From contig NZ_CP134706.1 of NCBI RefSeq assembly GCF_038246755.1, positions 5,580,001-5,644,000 of the forward strand: a stretch of 64,000 nt of DNA. The letters are read 5' to 3'. The notes below the pieces were generated by a model. That model ran no database searches, had not been told where the DNA came from, and was given only the letters and a program-made list of their open reading frames with translations. Shown here in pieces: positions 9,160 through 17,623 of the stretch. Within the stretch, counting starts at the first letter, position 1, and each line of letters begins with the position of its first letter. This DNA is from Micromonospora sp. FIMYZ51 (GTDB lineage Bacteria > Actinomycetota > Actinomycetes > Mycobacteriales > Micromonosporaceae). The translations under genes were made by a program, and so were the position numbers.

Positions 9160-10179
9160 GTGAGACGGATCAACGTGCGGTTCGCGGCGGGGCTGGGAGC
9201 ACTCGCCCTGGTCGCGACCGGAGCCGCTGGCTGCGGTGGCCGTCAGGGCTCCGCAGCCACGGACGACACCGCGAGCGCCGTCACCTGCGAGGTGGCCGAG
9301 AACACCCGGGTCGGCATCGCCACCGGCAACGCCACCGGGGTCTACTACGTGGTCGGCAACGCACTTGCCGGTCAGCTCGCGGACAGCACCGGCGGCCGGC
9401 TGACCGGCACCGCGGCCGAGACCGGTGCCTCGGTCCAGAACATCGAACAGCTCGTCGGCGGCCAGTACGACGTGGCGTTCTCCCTGTTCGACACGGCGGT
9501 CAACGCGGTGCAGGGCAAGGGCAGCTTCACCGCGCCACAGCCGGTCGAGGCCCTGGCCCGGATCTACGACAACTACACCCAGGTGGTCGTCCGGGCCGAT
9601 GCGGGAATCAACTCGGTGGCCGACATGAAGGGCAAGAAGATTTCCACCGGCTCCCCCAAGTCCGGCACCGAGGTCATCGCCAACCGGCTGCTGGAGGCCG
9701 CCGGCCTCGACCCCGCCGCCGACATCCAGGCCCAGCGGCTCGACCTCACCAAGACCGTCGAGGGCGTCAAGGACGGCACAGTGGACGGCTTCTTCTGGTC
9801 CGGCGGCCTGCCCACCGGCGGCCTCACGGACCTGTTCACCACCGCCGGCGACAAGGTGAAGTTCATCGACATCACACCGCTGCTGCCCAAGATGAGCGAG
9901 CTGAACCCCGCGTACCAGGCCGGCACGATCGGCAAGGACATCTACGCCACCGCCACGGACACCCCGACCATCGTGGTCCCGAACGTGTTGCTCGTCCGCA
10001 AGGACCTCGACGCCAACGTGGCCTGCGCCATCACCCGGACCGTGTTCCAGCGCAAGGACGCACTGGCCCAGGCCAACCCCGCGGCCAACGGCATCGCCCT
10101 GGACAGCGCCCGCAAGACCGACCCGGTCGGCCTGCACCGGGGCGCGGTCAAGGCACTACAGGACCTCGGCGCGAGCTGA
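9160..10179 (+). CDS. TAXI-family TRAP transporter solute receptor, lipoprotein (copy 1)
   Basis: The 340-residue receptor presents substrate to the fused TRAP permease. I chose the GTG at 9160 because AGGAAGGAG ends five bases before it; an in-frame ATG at 9139 lacks a good site. The N-terminus is a lipoprotein signal with lipobox ending at Cys25 (GAAGC). The TAXI core starts with IATGNATGVYY (about 53-63) and contains STGSPKSGT near 161-169 and FFWSGGLPT near 210. The ligand is unknown; characterised TAXI receptors bind glutamate/glutamine or dicarboxylates. It is closely similar along its length to the second receptor encoded at 13166-14146. Confidence 0.9.
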   Translation: MRRINVRFAAGLGALALVATGAAGCGGRQGSAATDDTASAVTCEVAENTRVGIATGNATGVYYVVGNALAGQLADSTGGRLTGTAAETGASVQNIEQLVGGQYDVAFSLFDTAVNAVQGKGSFTAPQPVEALARIYDNYTQVVVRADAGINSVADMKGKKISTGSPKSGTEVIANRLLEAAGLDPAADIQAQRLDLTKTVEGVKDGTVDGFFWSGGLPTGGLTDLFTTAGDKVKFIDITPLLPKMSELNPAYQAGTIGKDIYATATDTPTIVVPNVLLVRKDLDANVACAITRTVFQRKDALAQANPAANGIALDSARKTDPVGLHRGAVKALQDLGAS

Positions 10180-10242
10180 CCCAAAGGTGACCGGGTCGGG
10201 TGGTGCAGCCCGGCCCGGTCGCCCCGACCCCGGGAGAATCCC

Positions 10243-12780
10243 GTGCCGCTGTCCACCCTGGCCCGCGTACGCCGGCACAACCGTCCATCCGGACACACCG
10301 ACCAGCTCTGGTCGGTCCGTACCCAGCTACTCGCCCCGATCCTGGTCGCCACCGCCGGTCTGGTGGTGCTGGGCGCGATCCAGACCGGCGACGCGCTCTC
10401 CGCCTCCGCCGACGCGCAACGCGCCCGTACCCTGGCCGGCACCGCCACCGCCACCGTCTCCCTGGTCCACGAGCTGGAGCGGGAACTCGGCGAGACGGCC
10501 GCGCTGCGGCAGCGTGGCGGGACGTCCGGCCGGCAACTGGTCGACGCCCAGCGGCGACGGGTGGACGCCGCCGCCGACCGCTACCGCTCCGCCAGCTCGG
10601 ACGCCCGCACCGCCGCACCCGGGCTGGGTCGGGCGCTGGACGGCGTGACCGAACACCTCAACCAACTCGACGAGGCGCGGGTCGCCGCGCTGCGGGTGGA
10701 CACCGCCGACGGCGTCTACGTGGCGCTGGCGGAGTCGCTGCTGGTCGTCGCCGACGCGCTTCCCGCCCAGCTGCGCGACCCCGAGCTGGCCAACCGGGCC
10801 CGCGAGGTGGCCGCGGTCGCCGCCCAGGAGCATCTGGCCTCGCTTGAACGTGACCTGCTCCGGACCATCTTCGTCCGGGGCAGCCTGGCCGAGGGTGAGC
10901 TGGCCCGGCTCGGCCGGCTGCGCGGCGCGCAGGAGCAGCGGCAGGCCGAGTTCTCCCGGATCGCCGGTGAGCCCGCCACCGCCGCGCTCACCCGCCTGCT
11001 CGCCGGCACCGATGTCTCCACCGCCCGGCGGATGCGGGACAGCGCGTTGAACGCCGAGGCCGAACCGGCCGCGCTGGCCACCGACGGCGACGCCTGGTAC
11101 GTGGCGCAGAGCGGGGCGATCCGCCGGCTCAACCTGCTGGGCCGGGAACTCTCCGCCGAACTCGACCGCCGCGCCGTCACGCTTGCCGCCGACGCCCGGC
11201 AACGGGCACTTGTCACCGGCGGCTCCGCCGGCACGCTGGCGCTGGCCTCGCTGACCGCCGCCGCCCTGCTGGCGGTGCGTACCAGCCGCCGGCTGCGCCG
11301 ACTGCGGGTGGCCGCGCTCGCCATGGCGCACCGGGAACTGCCCGAGCGGATCACCGCGATCTCGGCCGGCGACAGCAGCCGGGCGGAGGGACCGGCCTCG
11401 CAGCTCACCGCCGGTATCAGTCGCGGGCGGGACGAGATCGCCCAGGTGGCCGAGGCGTTCGACACCGTGAACCGGGCGGCGTTGCGACTCGCCGGTGAGC
11501 AGGCCGAGCTGCGGATGGACGTGACCCGGATGGTCGAGGCACTGGCCCGCCGGATCCGGACGCTGATCACCCGGCAGCTACGACTGCTCGACGAGTTCGA
11601 GCGGGAGGAGACCGATCCGGATGCGCTCGACCGACTCTTCGCGCTCGACCATCTCGCCGCCCGGATGCGGCGCAACGGGGAGAACCTGCTGGTCCTCGCC
11701 GGTGGTGAGCTGGGCCGGTCGCACGAGGGGCCGCACCTGCTGGCCGATGTCGTACGCGGTGCCGCCTCGGAGATCGAGGAGTACGCCCGGGTCGAGATCG
11801 ACGTACCGACCGTCGCGGTGCACGGGTCGGCGGTGGGCAACCTGGTCCACCTCCTGGCCGAGCTGCTGGAGAACGCGACCGCGTACTCACCGCCACAGGC
11901 ACCGGTGCACGTGGACGGTAGGCGTACCGTCGACGGGCTCACCCTGCGCGTGCACGACCAGGGCATCGGTGTCGGCACCAACCGACTCGCCGAGATCAAC
12001 GAACGGCTGCGGGCACCCGCCATGCTCTCCAGCGCGGCGGCCGGCAGCATGGGCCTGCACGTGGTGGCGCACCTGGCCGCCCGGCACGGCATCCAGGTGC
12101 GACTGCACAGCACCGGGGGCGGCATGGTGGCCCAGGTGGACGTGCCGGAGGCGTTGCTCACCCGGGCCGAGGAGCTCAACGGGCGACCCACCATCGGTCC
12201 CCGGTCCGCTCCGGCGACCGCCGGTACCTGGTTCCGGCCCCGGGCCGGCGAGCCCGTCCCGGCTGTGCCGGCGCCGCCCAGAGGTGACCTGGTCACCGCC
12301 GGGTCGGAGCGGTTCAGCGTGCACCAGGCCCCGACGATGACCCTTCCGGTGGTACGCAACGGCGCCGCCGGGGCGACCAGTTGGTCCACGCCGACGCCGG
12401 ACCGGACGCCGGCCTGGACGGCCAACCCAGCGACGACGGCCAACGGACCCGGCACCTGGACCGCGACGGCCAACGGGCCGGGAAACGGGTCGGGGAATCG
12501 GCCGACCACGGTAAACGGGCCGGCGGTGGGAAACGGTGCGGCCGGTGGTCAGCCGGCGTGGGCACCGGGCGCCCGGCCACCCGGGACGGCCAGCACCGGC
12601 CTGCCCCGACGGATCCGCGGCGATGGCTTGCAGGCCGAACTGCACGACCTGCCGACCCCGCAGGCCGCAAGCGACCTGCTCGACCCCGAGGTGGTGCGGG
12701 CCCGGCTGTCCGCCCTCTCCGCCGGGGTCGCCTCCGCGATGCGACGTAACCAGACGAAACCCACCGGGAGGCCCGAATGA
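10243..12780 (+). CDS. Conservon-type sensor histidine kinase-like protein (nitrate/nitrite-sensing-like sensor, HAMP, HATPase)
   Basis: The 845-residue membrane protein resembles CvnA sensor kinases of actinomycete conservons. Order: transmembrane helix near 29-47; an extracellular, mostly alpha-helical sensor region near 48-322 resembling nitrate/nitrite-sensing (NIT) domains; second helix near 325-346; HAMP linker near 347-420; a dimerisation region with [12 protein letters not shown] where His470 aligns with the usual phospho-acceptor position; then an ATPase domain with the N box [10 protein letters not shown] (542-551), DQGIG (572-576) and GSMGLHVV (601-608). From about 640 a Thr/Asn/Gly/Pro-rich low-complexity tail runs to the end. 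No response regulator is nearby. It is 63 bp after TAXI receptor 1 and overlaps the Roadblock gene by 4 bp. I place the sensor-domain assignment below the kinase assignment in certainty. Confidence 0.85.
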   Translation: MPLSTLARVRRHNRPSGHTDQLWSVRTQLLAPILVATAGLVVLGAIQTGDALSASADAQRARTLAGTATATVSLVHELERELGETAALRQRGGTSGRQLVDAQRRRVDAAADRYRSASSDARTAAPGLGRALDGVTEHLNQLDEARVAALRVDTADGVYVALAESLLVVADALPAQLRDPELANRAREVAAVAAQEHLASLERDLLRTIFVRGSLAEGELARLGRLRGAQEQRQAEFSRIAGEPATAALTRLLAGTDVSTARRMRDSALNAEAEPAALATDGDAWYVAQSGAIRRLNLLGRELSAELDRRAVTLAADARQRALVTGGSAGTLALASLTAAALLAVRTSRRLRRLRVAALAMAHRELPERITAISAGDSSRAEGPASQLTAGISRGRDEIAQVAEAFDTVNRAALRLAGEQAELRMDVTRMVEALARRIRTLITRQLRLLDEFEREETDPDALDRLFALDHLAARMRRNGENLLVLAGGELGRSHEGPHLLADVVRGAASEIEEYARVEIDVPTVAVHGSAVGNLVHLLAELLENATAYSPPQAPVHVDGRRTVDGLTLRVHDQGIGVGTNRLAEINERLRAPAMLSSAAAGSMGLHVVAHLAARHGIQVRLHSTGGGMVAQVDVPEALLTRAEELNGRPTIGPRSAPATAGTWFRPRAGEPVPAVPAPPRGDLVTAGSERFSVHQAPTMTLPVVRNGAAGATSWSTPTPDRTPAWTANPATTANGPGTWTATANGPGNGSGNRPTTVNGPAVGNGAAGGQPAWAPGARPPGTASTGLPRRIRGDGLQAELHDLPTPQAASDLLDPEVVRARLSALSAGVASAMRRNQTKPTGRPE

Positions 12781-13169
12781 TGACAAACGTCAGCCCCGGA
12801 CTCGACTGGCTCCTGGCGAACTTCGCCGAGCAGGTCCCGGACGTGTCGCACGCCCTCGCCGTCTCCGGAGACGGACTACGGCTGGCTGCCTCACCCCACC
12901 TCTCCACCGACCAGGCGGACCAGCTCGCCGCCGTGATCAGCGGCCTGGCCAGCCTGACCGTCGGTGCCGCCCGACTGATGTCCGCCGGCCGGGTCCGGCA
13001 GCAGATCGTCGACATGGACGGCGGTGTGCTGCTGGTCATGGCGGTCGGCGACCGGGCCCTGCTCGGGGTGCTGGCCGCCTCCGGCTGCGACCTCGGCCAG
13101 ATCGGCTACGAGACGGCCACCCTGGTCCAGCGGGTCGCCGAGGCCCTGGAACCGGCGGTGCGGGCATGA
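12777..13169 (+). CDS. Roadblock/LC7 domain protein (CvnB-like)
   Basis: The 130-residue protein is a single Roadblock/LC7 domain: two helices flanking a beta sheet, with [16 protein letters not shown], the [19 protein letters not shown] helix and [19 protein letters not shown] as the family strands. In conservons, CvnB-type proteins act with a small GTPase (CvnD) downstream of the kinase CvnA. Here the start ATG overlaps the kinase stop, and its own stop overlaps the next start (ATGA), so kinase, Roadblock and second TAXI receptor appear translationally coupled. The usual conservon partners, a DUF742 protein and a GTPase, are absent. A start three bases later (12780) is equally possible. Confidence 0.88.
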   Translation: MMTNVSPGLDWLLANFAEQVPDVSHALAVSGDGLRLAASPHLSTDQADQLAAVISGLASLTVGAARLMSAGRVRQQIVDMDGGVLLVMAVGDRALLGVLAASGCDLGQIGYETATLVQRVAEALEPAVRA

Positions 13170-14146
13170 GCGGGCAACGGCGGCTGGTTGCGCTGCTGAC
13201 GGTCGGGCTGCTGGTCGGGCTGACCGTCGGCTGCGGCAGCACCGAGGAGACGGCGCAGCCGCGCCCGTGGCACGACGGGCGAATCTTCCTGGCCACCGGC
13301 AACACCACCGGCGTCTACTACCAACTCGGCGGCGGATACGCCGACGTCATCAGCCGCCACCTGCCCGGTTACGAGGCCCGCGCCGAACCGACAGGTGCCT
13401 CCGGGGAGAACATCACCCGGCTGGTCGAGGGCGACATGGAGATCGCCTTCAGCCTGGCCGACACGGCGGCGGACGCCACCGCCGGCCGTGGTGCCTTCGC
13501 CGGTCGGCCCCAGCCGGTCCGGGCCCTGGCCCGGGTCTACAGCAACTACACCCACGTGATCGTCCGGGTGGACGCCGAGATCACCGACCTGGCGGCGCTG
13601 CGCGGCAAGCGGGTCTCCACCGGCTCACCCAAGTCCGGTACCGACGTCATCGCGGGCCGGCTGCTCAGCGCCGCCGGACTCGACCCGGAGCGGGACGTAC
13701 GCCGGGCCCGGTTGTCGCTGCCGGAGACGGTGGCCCGGATGCGCGCCGGCACCCTGGATGCGATGTTCTTCTCCGGCGGGCTACCCACGCCGGGCATCGC
13801 CGACCTGCTCAACGGCGCCCGGGACCGGTTCGCCCTGCTGCCGGTCGCCAACCTGATCGAGCCGCTCACCGCCACGCACGGCTCGGTCTACACCACCGCC
13901 GAGCTGCCCCGCAAGACCTACGACTCGGCCGCCGCCACCCCGACCGTGACGGTGGCCAACGTGATCCTGGTCAGTGCGGACATGCCCGACCAACTGGCGT
14001 ACGACCTGACCCGACTGCTCTTCACCTACCAGGCCGACCTGGCGGCGGCCCACCCCGAGGCCCGCAACTTCGACCGCCAGAGTGCCTCCTCCACCGACCC
14101 GATTCCCCTGCACCCCGGCGCCGCCCGCTACTACCAGGGCAGCTGA
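13166..14146 (+). CDS. TAXI-family TRAP solute receptor, lipoprotein (copy 2, coupled to kinase/Roadblock genes)
   Basis: The 326-residue protein is a paralogue of the receptor at 9160-10179. It has a signal peptide with lipobox LTVGC (Cys23), the TAXI motif [11 protein letters not shown] (42-52), and STGSPKSGT near 152-160 followed by [10 protein letters not shown]. The ATG (13166) overlaps the Roadblock stop by four bases, the tightest possible coupling to a signalling gene. This suggests it either is a second receptor for the TRAP permease or reports ligand occupancy to the kinase's extracellular domain. Both roles are inference. No permease follows it. Confidence 0.88.
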   Translation: MSGQRRLVALLTVGLLVGLTVGCGSTEETAQPRPWHDGRIFLATGNTTGVYYQLGGGYADVISRHLPGYEARAEPTGASGENITRLVEGDMEIAFSLADTAADATAGRGAFAGRPQPVRALARVYSNYTHVIVRVDAEITDLAALRGKRVSTGSPKSGTDVIAGRLLSAAGLDPERDVRRARLSLPETVARMRAGTLDAMFFSGGLPTPGIADLLNGARDRFALLPVANLIEPLTATHGSVYTTAELPRKTYDSAAATPTVTVANVILVSADMPDQLAYDLTRLLFTYQADLAAAHPEARNFDRQSASSTDPIPLHPGAARYYQGS

Positions 14147-14211
14147 CTCGAAAGTAGACCTACTTCCTCCCGATCAGGGCCGCTTCGCGCTTGATCACCT
14201 CTTGCGGCGTT

Positions 14212-14261
14212 AGATCTTGGTACGGGAGCGCCCCCATAGGGGCGGTTTCGTACCAAGATCT
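14212..14261. terminator. Long inverted repeat between convergent operons (bidirectional terminator-like; GATC repeat family)
   Basis: The arms AGATCTTGGTACG (14212-14224) and CGTACCAAGATCT (14249-14261) match perfectly, and an inner CGCCCC/GGGGCG pair extends the hairpin. It sits between the 3' ends of the TAXI/kinase operon and the ABC-2 exporter operon, where a shared terminator is expected. It shares the GATC-containing arm layout of the other long inverted repeats in this window. No U-tract follows, so a simple intrinsic terminator is not certain. Confidence 0.6.
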
Positions 14262-14271
14262 GCGTGGGTCG

Positions 14272-14344
14272 CTAGGCGCGGGCCTGGAGGTGGGTGATGA
14301 AGGTGTGCCAGGTGGTGGCGCACGTGCTGGCCGCCCGTTTCCTC
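14272..14344 (-). pseudogene. Possible C-terminal coding remnant
   Basis: In the minus strand an open stretch ending in TAG (14274-14272) reads VRKRAASTCATTWHTFITHL and a few more residues. It has a protein-like composition and no start or upstream body. It could be the last part of a decayed gene, perhaps a transposase or integrase, but I do not recognise the family. It may equally be chance. Confidence 0.15.
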
Positions 14345-14395
14345 ACCTGGGCCCGCGCCCGATCAGACGAACCGACCGGCTGACAGTGCTGCTGG

Positions 14396-15205
14396 TCAGC
14401 GGTAGAGCAGGCGGTTCATTCGGCGGGACGCGATCAACAGGCCGGCCGCCAGCACCGCGAGCAGGTAACCCACGTCGAGCAGCAATCCCCAGTCGGCCGT
14501 GCCGACGGTCAGCCCACGGATCAGGTGCACCGCCCGGTAGAGCGGAGTCACCTCGATCAGCCAGCGCAGCAGTGCCGGGTACGCCTCGGCGGGTACGAAG
14601 GTGCCGGAGAACAGGAAGAGCGTGAACTGGGCCGAGTTGATCAGGTCGAACTCCTGCCAACTGCGCAGGAACGTGGCGATCGCCATGCCGAGCGCGCCGA
14701 ACGTGAAGCCGACAAGCACCGCCGCCGGGAACGCGGCGAGCGCGCGGGCGGGCGCGGTCAGCTCCATCCCGACCATCACCACCAGGAACGCGGCCGAGTA
14801 CGCGCTGCCCCGCAGCATCGCCCAGGCCAACTCGCCGAGGGCGATCTCGAACGGCTGCACCGGGGTGGCGATCACCCCGTCGTACAGCTTCATGTACTTC
14901 AGCTTTCCGAAGAAGTTGAAGGTGGTCTCCGCAAGCGCGCCGCTCATCGCCGACGAGGCGAGCATGGCCGGCGCGACGAAGGCCGCGTACGTGACGACCG
15001 CACCGCCGGGCAACGTCAGGTCGCCGATCAGCGCACCCACCCCGACACCGATCGACAACAGGTAGAGCAGCGGCTCGACCAGGCCGGAGATGAGCAGCAG
15101 CCAGTAGACGGACCGCAGGGCCGCGACGTTGCGCCCGGTCACCGACGCGGATCGCCGCGACGCGGCGGCGATGTCGACCAGCCGGGGCAGCACCAGGTTG
15201 ACCAT
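14396..15205 (-). CDS. ABC-2 type transporter permease (NodJ/DrrB-like), second copy
   Basis: The 269-residue protein has six predicted hydrophobic segments and the ABC-2 permease layout: a cytoplasmic N-terminus, a first helix near 33-55 (YWLLLISGLVEPLLYLLSIG), the LYDGVIATPVQPFEI coupling region near 110-125, and a final helix near the C-terminus followed by SRRMNRLLYR. It pairs with the adjacent permease (9 bp upstream) and ATPase to form a half-symmetric exporter for a lipid, oligosaccharide or drug. The substrate is not evident; NodJ-like proteins export lipo-oligosaccharides and DrrB exports anthracyclines. Confidence 0.87.
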   Translation of the reverse strand: MVNLVLPRLVDIAAASRRSASVTGRNVAALRSVYWLLLISGLVEPLLYLLSIGVGVGALIGDLTLPGGAVVTYAAFVAPAMLASSAMSGALAETTFNFFGKLKYMKLYDGVIATPVQPFEIALGELAWAMLRGSAYSAAFLVVMVGMELTAPARALAAFPAAVLVGFTFGALGMAIATFLRSWQEFDLINSAQFTLFLFSGTFVPAEAYPALLRWLIEVTPLYRAVHLIRGLTVGTADWGLLLDVGYLLAVLAAGLLIASRRMNRLLYR

Positions 15206-15214
15206 GAACCCCTC

Positions 15215-16009
15215 CTAGACGACGAGCTTGCGGGCGAAGGCGCGTCGGGCGAGCAGCCAGCCCAGGACCGCCCAGGCGGCGAGGTAACCCAGGTGGCCAG
15301 CGACCGACCACTGTGGCGCGACGCCGAGCACCGCCGCCCGGCACAGGTCCACGGCGTGCCAGAGCGGTGTGGCGTACGCGAGCCAGCGCAGCACCAGCGG
15401 CAGCGACTCGACCGGGAAGAACACCCCGGCGAACAGGGTCATCGGGATCACCGCGAAGCGGAACAGCATCGCCAGCCAACTGTCCGAGTCGACCGACGCC
15501 GCGTACGCGAAGGTGGGTGCGGCGACGGCCAGCGCGAGCAGCGCCGCCACCGGCAGCGCCAGCACCGCCCACGGCGATCGCAGCGCTCCCAGCCCGCCGG
15601 TCACCAGCAGGAACGCGATGACCGAGGTCAGCACCCGGAACAGCACGAACGACAGGTGGCCGGCGAGGATGTCGCCGACTCGCAGCGGCGACGAGCGCTG
15701 CCCGTAGTAGATCTTCTGCCACTGGAGGTTGCCGAACACCGGCCAGGTCGACTCGGCGATCGCCACCTGCAACGCCGTCGACGCGAGCAGCCCACCGACG
15801 ATCCACTCCAGGTAGGAGACGCCACCGACACCCTGGTCGATGTACGCGCCGACGCCGACTCCGAACCCGAGCACGGTGAGCGTGGGCAGCAGGAACGACG
15901 AGAAGACACCGGAGCGCCAGGTGCGCCGGTAACCCACCAGGTGGTATTCGAGCACCGTCAGGGCCGGCACCCGCGGCAGGGTGCGTCGGTCCCGGGTCAG
16001 CTGTGCCAT
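15215..16009 (-). CDS. ABC-2 type transporter permease (NodJ/DrrB-like), first copy
   Basis: The 264-residue protein is homologous in layout to its neighbour at 14396-15205. The EYHLVGYRRTWRSGVFSSFL entry (about 20-40) precedes the first helix, the coupling stretch QWQKIYYGQRSSPLRVGDIL is near 95-115, and a final helix ends in ARRAFARKLVV. The ATG follows the ATPase gene by 23 bp in the same direction. Two non-identical permeases plus one ATPase is the usual heterodimeric exporter arrangement. Transported compound unknown. Confidence 0.87.
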   Translation of the reverse strand: MAQLTRDRRTLPRVPALTVLEYHLVGYRRTWRSGVFSSFLLPTLTVLGFGVGVGAYIDQGVGGVSYLEWIVGGLLASTALQVAIAESTWPVFGNLQWQKIYYGQRSSPLRVGDILAGHLSFVLFRVLTSVIAFLLVTGGLGALRSPWAVLALPVAALLALAVAAPTFAYAASVDSDSWLAMLFRFAVIPMTLFAGVFFPVESLPLVLRWLAYATPLWHAVDLCRAAVLGVAPQWSVAGHLGYLAAWAVLGWLLARRAFARKLVV

Positions 16010-16032
16010 GGCAGCACCCTTTCCAGTCCTGA

Positions 16033-16965
16033 TCAGTCGACGAGGGTGCGGCCGGTGAGGTGCAGGAAGACGTCCTCCAGGCTGCTGCGGCGGACCAGCA
16101 CGTTGGCCGGACGCAGGCCGAGCGCGGCGACCTCGGCCACCGCCGCGTCACCGTCGGGGACGTAGAGCAGGATCCGGTCGGGCAGCACCTCGACCCGCTC
16201 CCCCAGGGCGTCCAGCTTGCCGGCGAACGCCTCCTGCGAGTCACCGGCGAACCGCAGCTCGACCACCTCGCGGGTGGCGTGCCGCTCGATGAGCGCACGC
16301 GGTGACCCCTCGGCGACGATCCGTCCGCCGTCCATCACGACCAGCCGGTCGCAGAGCTGCTCGGCCTCGTCCATGTAGTGCGTGGTGAGCACCAGCGTGA
16401 CGCCCTGACGCTTGAGCCGGAACAGCCGTTCCCAGACCAGGTGCCGGGCCTGCGGGTCGAGGCCGGTGGTCGGCTCGTCGAGCAGCACGATGTCCGGCTC
16501 GTTGACCAGCGCGCGGGCGATGGTGAGCCGGCGCTTCATGCCACCGGAGAGGGGCTCGACCTTGCTCTCCGCCCGCTCGCTTAGCTGCACGAAGTCGAGC
16601 AACTCGGTGGCCCGGGCCCGGGCCACCCGGCGGGGGATGCCGAAGTAGCGCGCATAGGTGATGAGGTTCTCCCGGACGGTCAGCTCCGGATCGAGGTTGT
16701 CGAGCTGGGGGCAGACGCCGAGCCGGGCCCGGATGGCGGGGCCGTCGCGCACCGGGTCCATGCCGAGGATGCGCAGCTGGCCGGAGCTGGGCGGCGAGAT
16801 GCAGCCGACCATCCGCATGGTGGACGACTTACCGGCGCCGTTGGGCCCGAGGAAGCCGAACGCCTCACCGGCGTTGACCGCCACGTCGATGCCGTCGACG
16901 GCGGTGAAGTCGCCGAACCGCTTCACCAGCCCCCGTGCCTGGATGAGTGGTTGTGCCATGGTCAC
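16033..16965 (-). CDS. ABC exporter ATP-binding protein (NodI/DrrA-like)
   Basis: The 310-residue protein is a single ABC ATPase domain followed by a C-terminal accessory region. Walker A is GPNGAGKSS (about 40-48), the signature is LSGGMKRRL, Walker B is DIVLLDEPTTGLDPQ and the switch histidine lies in LTTHYMDEAEQL. The C-terminal 80 residues (from about 230) match the extra domain of DrrA/NodI exporters, ending in ANVLVRRSSLEDVFLHLTGR. It is first in the three-gene exporter operon with 23 bp to the next gene. Confidence 0.93.
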   Translation of the reverse strand: MTMAQPLIQARGLVKRFGDFTAVDGIDVAVNAGEAFGFLGPNGAGKSSTMRMVGCISPPSSGQLRILGMDPVRDGPAIRARLGVCPQLDNLDPELTVRENLITYARYFGIPRRVARARATELLDFVQLSERAESKVEPLSGGMKRRLTIARALVNEPDIVLLDEPTTGLDPQARHLVWERLFRLKRQGVTLVLTTHYMDEAEQLCDRLVVMDGGRIVAEGSPRALIERHATREVVELRFAGDSQEAFAGKLDALGERVEVLPDRILLYVPDGDAAVAEVAALGLRPANVLVRRSSLEDVFLHLTGRTLVD

Positions 16966-17082
16966 CCCCGGACCCTAGACACCCGGGCGGACACTTTCCC
17001 ACCGAGTTACCCGCCGAGTGGGACCGCACCGGCTCCTGGCGGGACCGGCGAGCGGCGGGTCACAGGACCGGCGAGCGGTGGG

Positions 17083-17619
17083 TCACAGGTCCGCAGGCGT
17101 CGTCGCGGCGCGGGCCGCCGCCACCAGGCGGCCGGTTTCGGTGCGCACGGCCTCGTCGTCGGTCGGGGTGCCGGGGTCGTAGTGGACCATCCAGGTGAGA
17201 CCGTTCACGCCGGGCACCCGCCGGCCGACGATCCGGCCGGCCCCGCCGGGCAGCGCGTGGTGCTGGGTGTACGCGACGGACCCGGTGACCCGGGCGCGCA
17301 CCTGGTGCGGCAGTTCGCCCGGATCGAGCAGCAGGTAACGCTCGGCCGGGCAGTCGGCGACCACCAGGTAGCCGTCGCGTTCGGTCACCTGTTCGCCAGG
17401 GGTGACGGTCAGCTCCCGACCGGACCAGACGGCCTTGACGATCTCGTGCCAGCCGAGCCGGTGGCTCCGACCGGGCAGCCAGAGCCCCAGGTTGCTGGCG
17501 ACCACCACCCCGTCGCCCTCGCCGTTGCCGGCGGCGGCCCAGGTCAGCATCCGCTCGTCGCGGTCCAGCGGAGGGCGGGCGGCCGAGGGCAGCTTGGGCC
17601 GGCGGCGGAACAGTCCCAT
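17083..17619 (-). CDS. Conserved hypothetical protein downstream of dnaG
   Basis: The 178-residue soluble protein starts MGLFRRRPKLPS. I chose the ATG at 17619 because it lies four bases after the dnaG stop and uses a GGAGG within the dnaG 3' end as ribosome site. The middle contains WHEIVKAVWSGRELTVTP, and a late part reads GLTWMVHYDPGTPTDDEAV; the overall pattern is alternating short strands with no membrane segment. I do not recognise a named domain. The tight coupling with dnaG suggests co-translation, though a role in replication is not demonstrated. Confidence 0.75.
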   Translation of the reverse strand: MGLFRRRPKLPSAARPPLDRDERMLTWAAAGNGEGDGVVVASNLGLWLPGRSHRLGWHEIVKAVWSGRELTVTPGEQVTERDGYLVVADCPAERYLLLDPGELPHQVRARVTGSVAYTQHHALPGGAGRIVGRRVPGVNGLTWMVHYDPGTPTDDEAVRTETGRLVAAARAATTPADL

Positions 17620-17623
17620 GTTT

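Noticed and set aside
14396..16965. Drug-resistance operon of a biosynthetic cluster
   Set aside because: The exporter resembles DrrAB/NodIJ, but no biosynthetic gene flanks it, so a resistance role cannot be supported.
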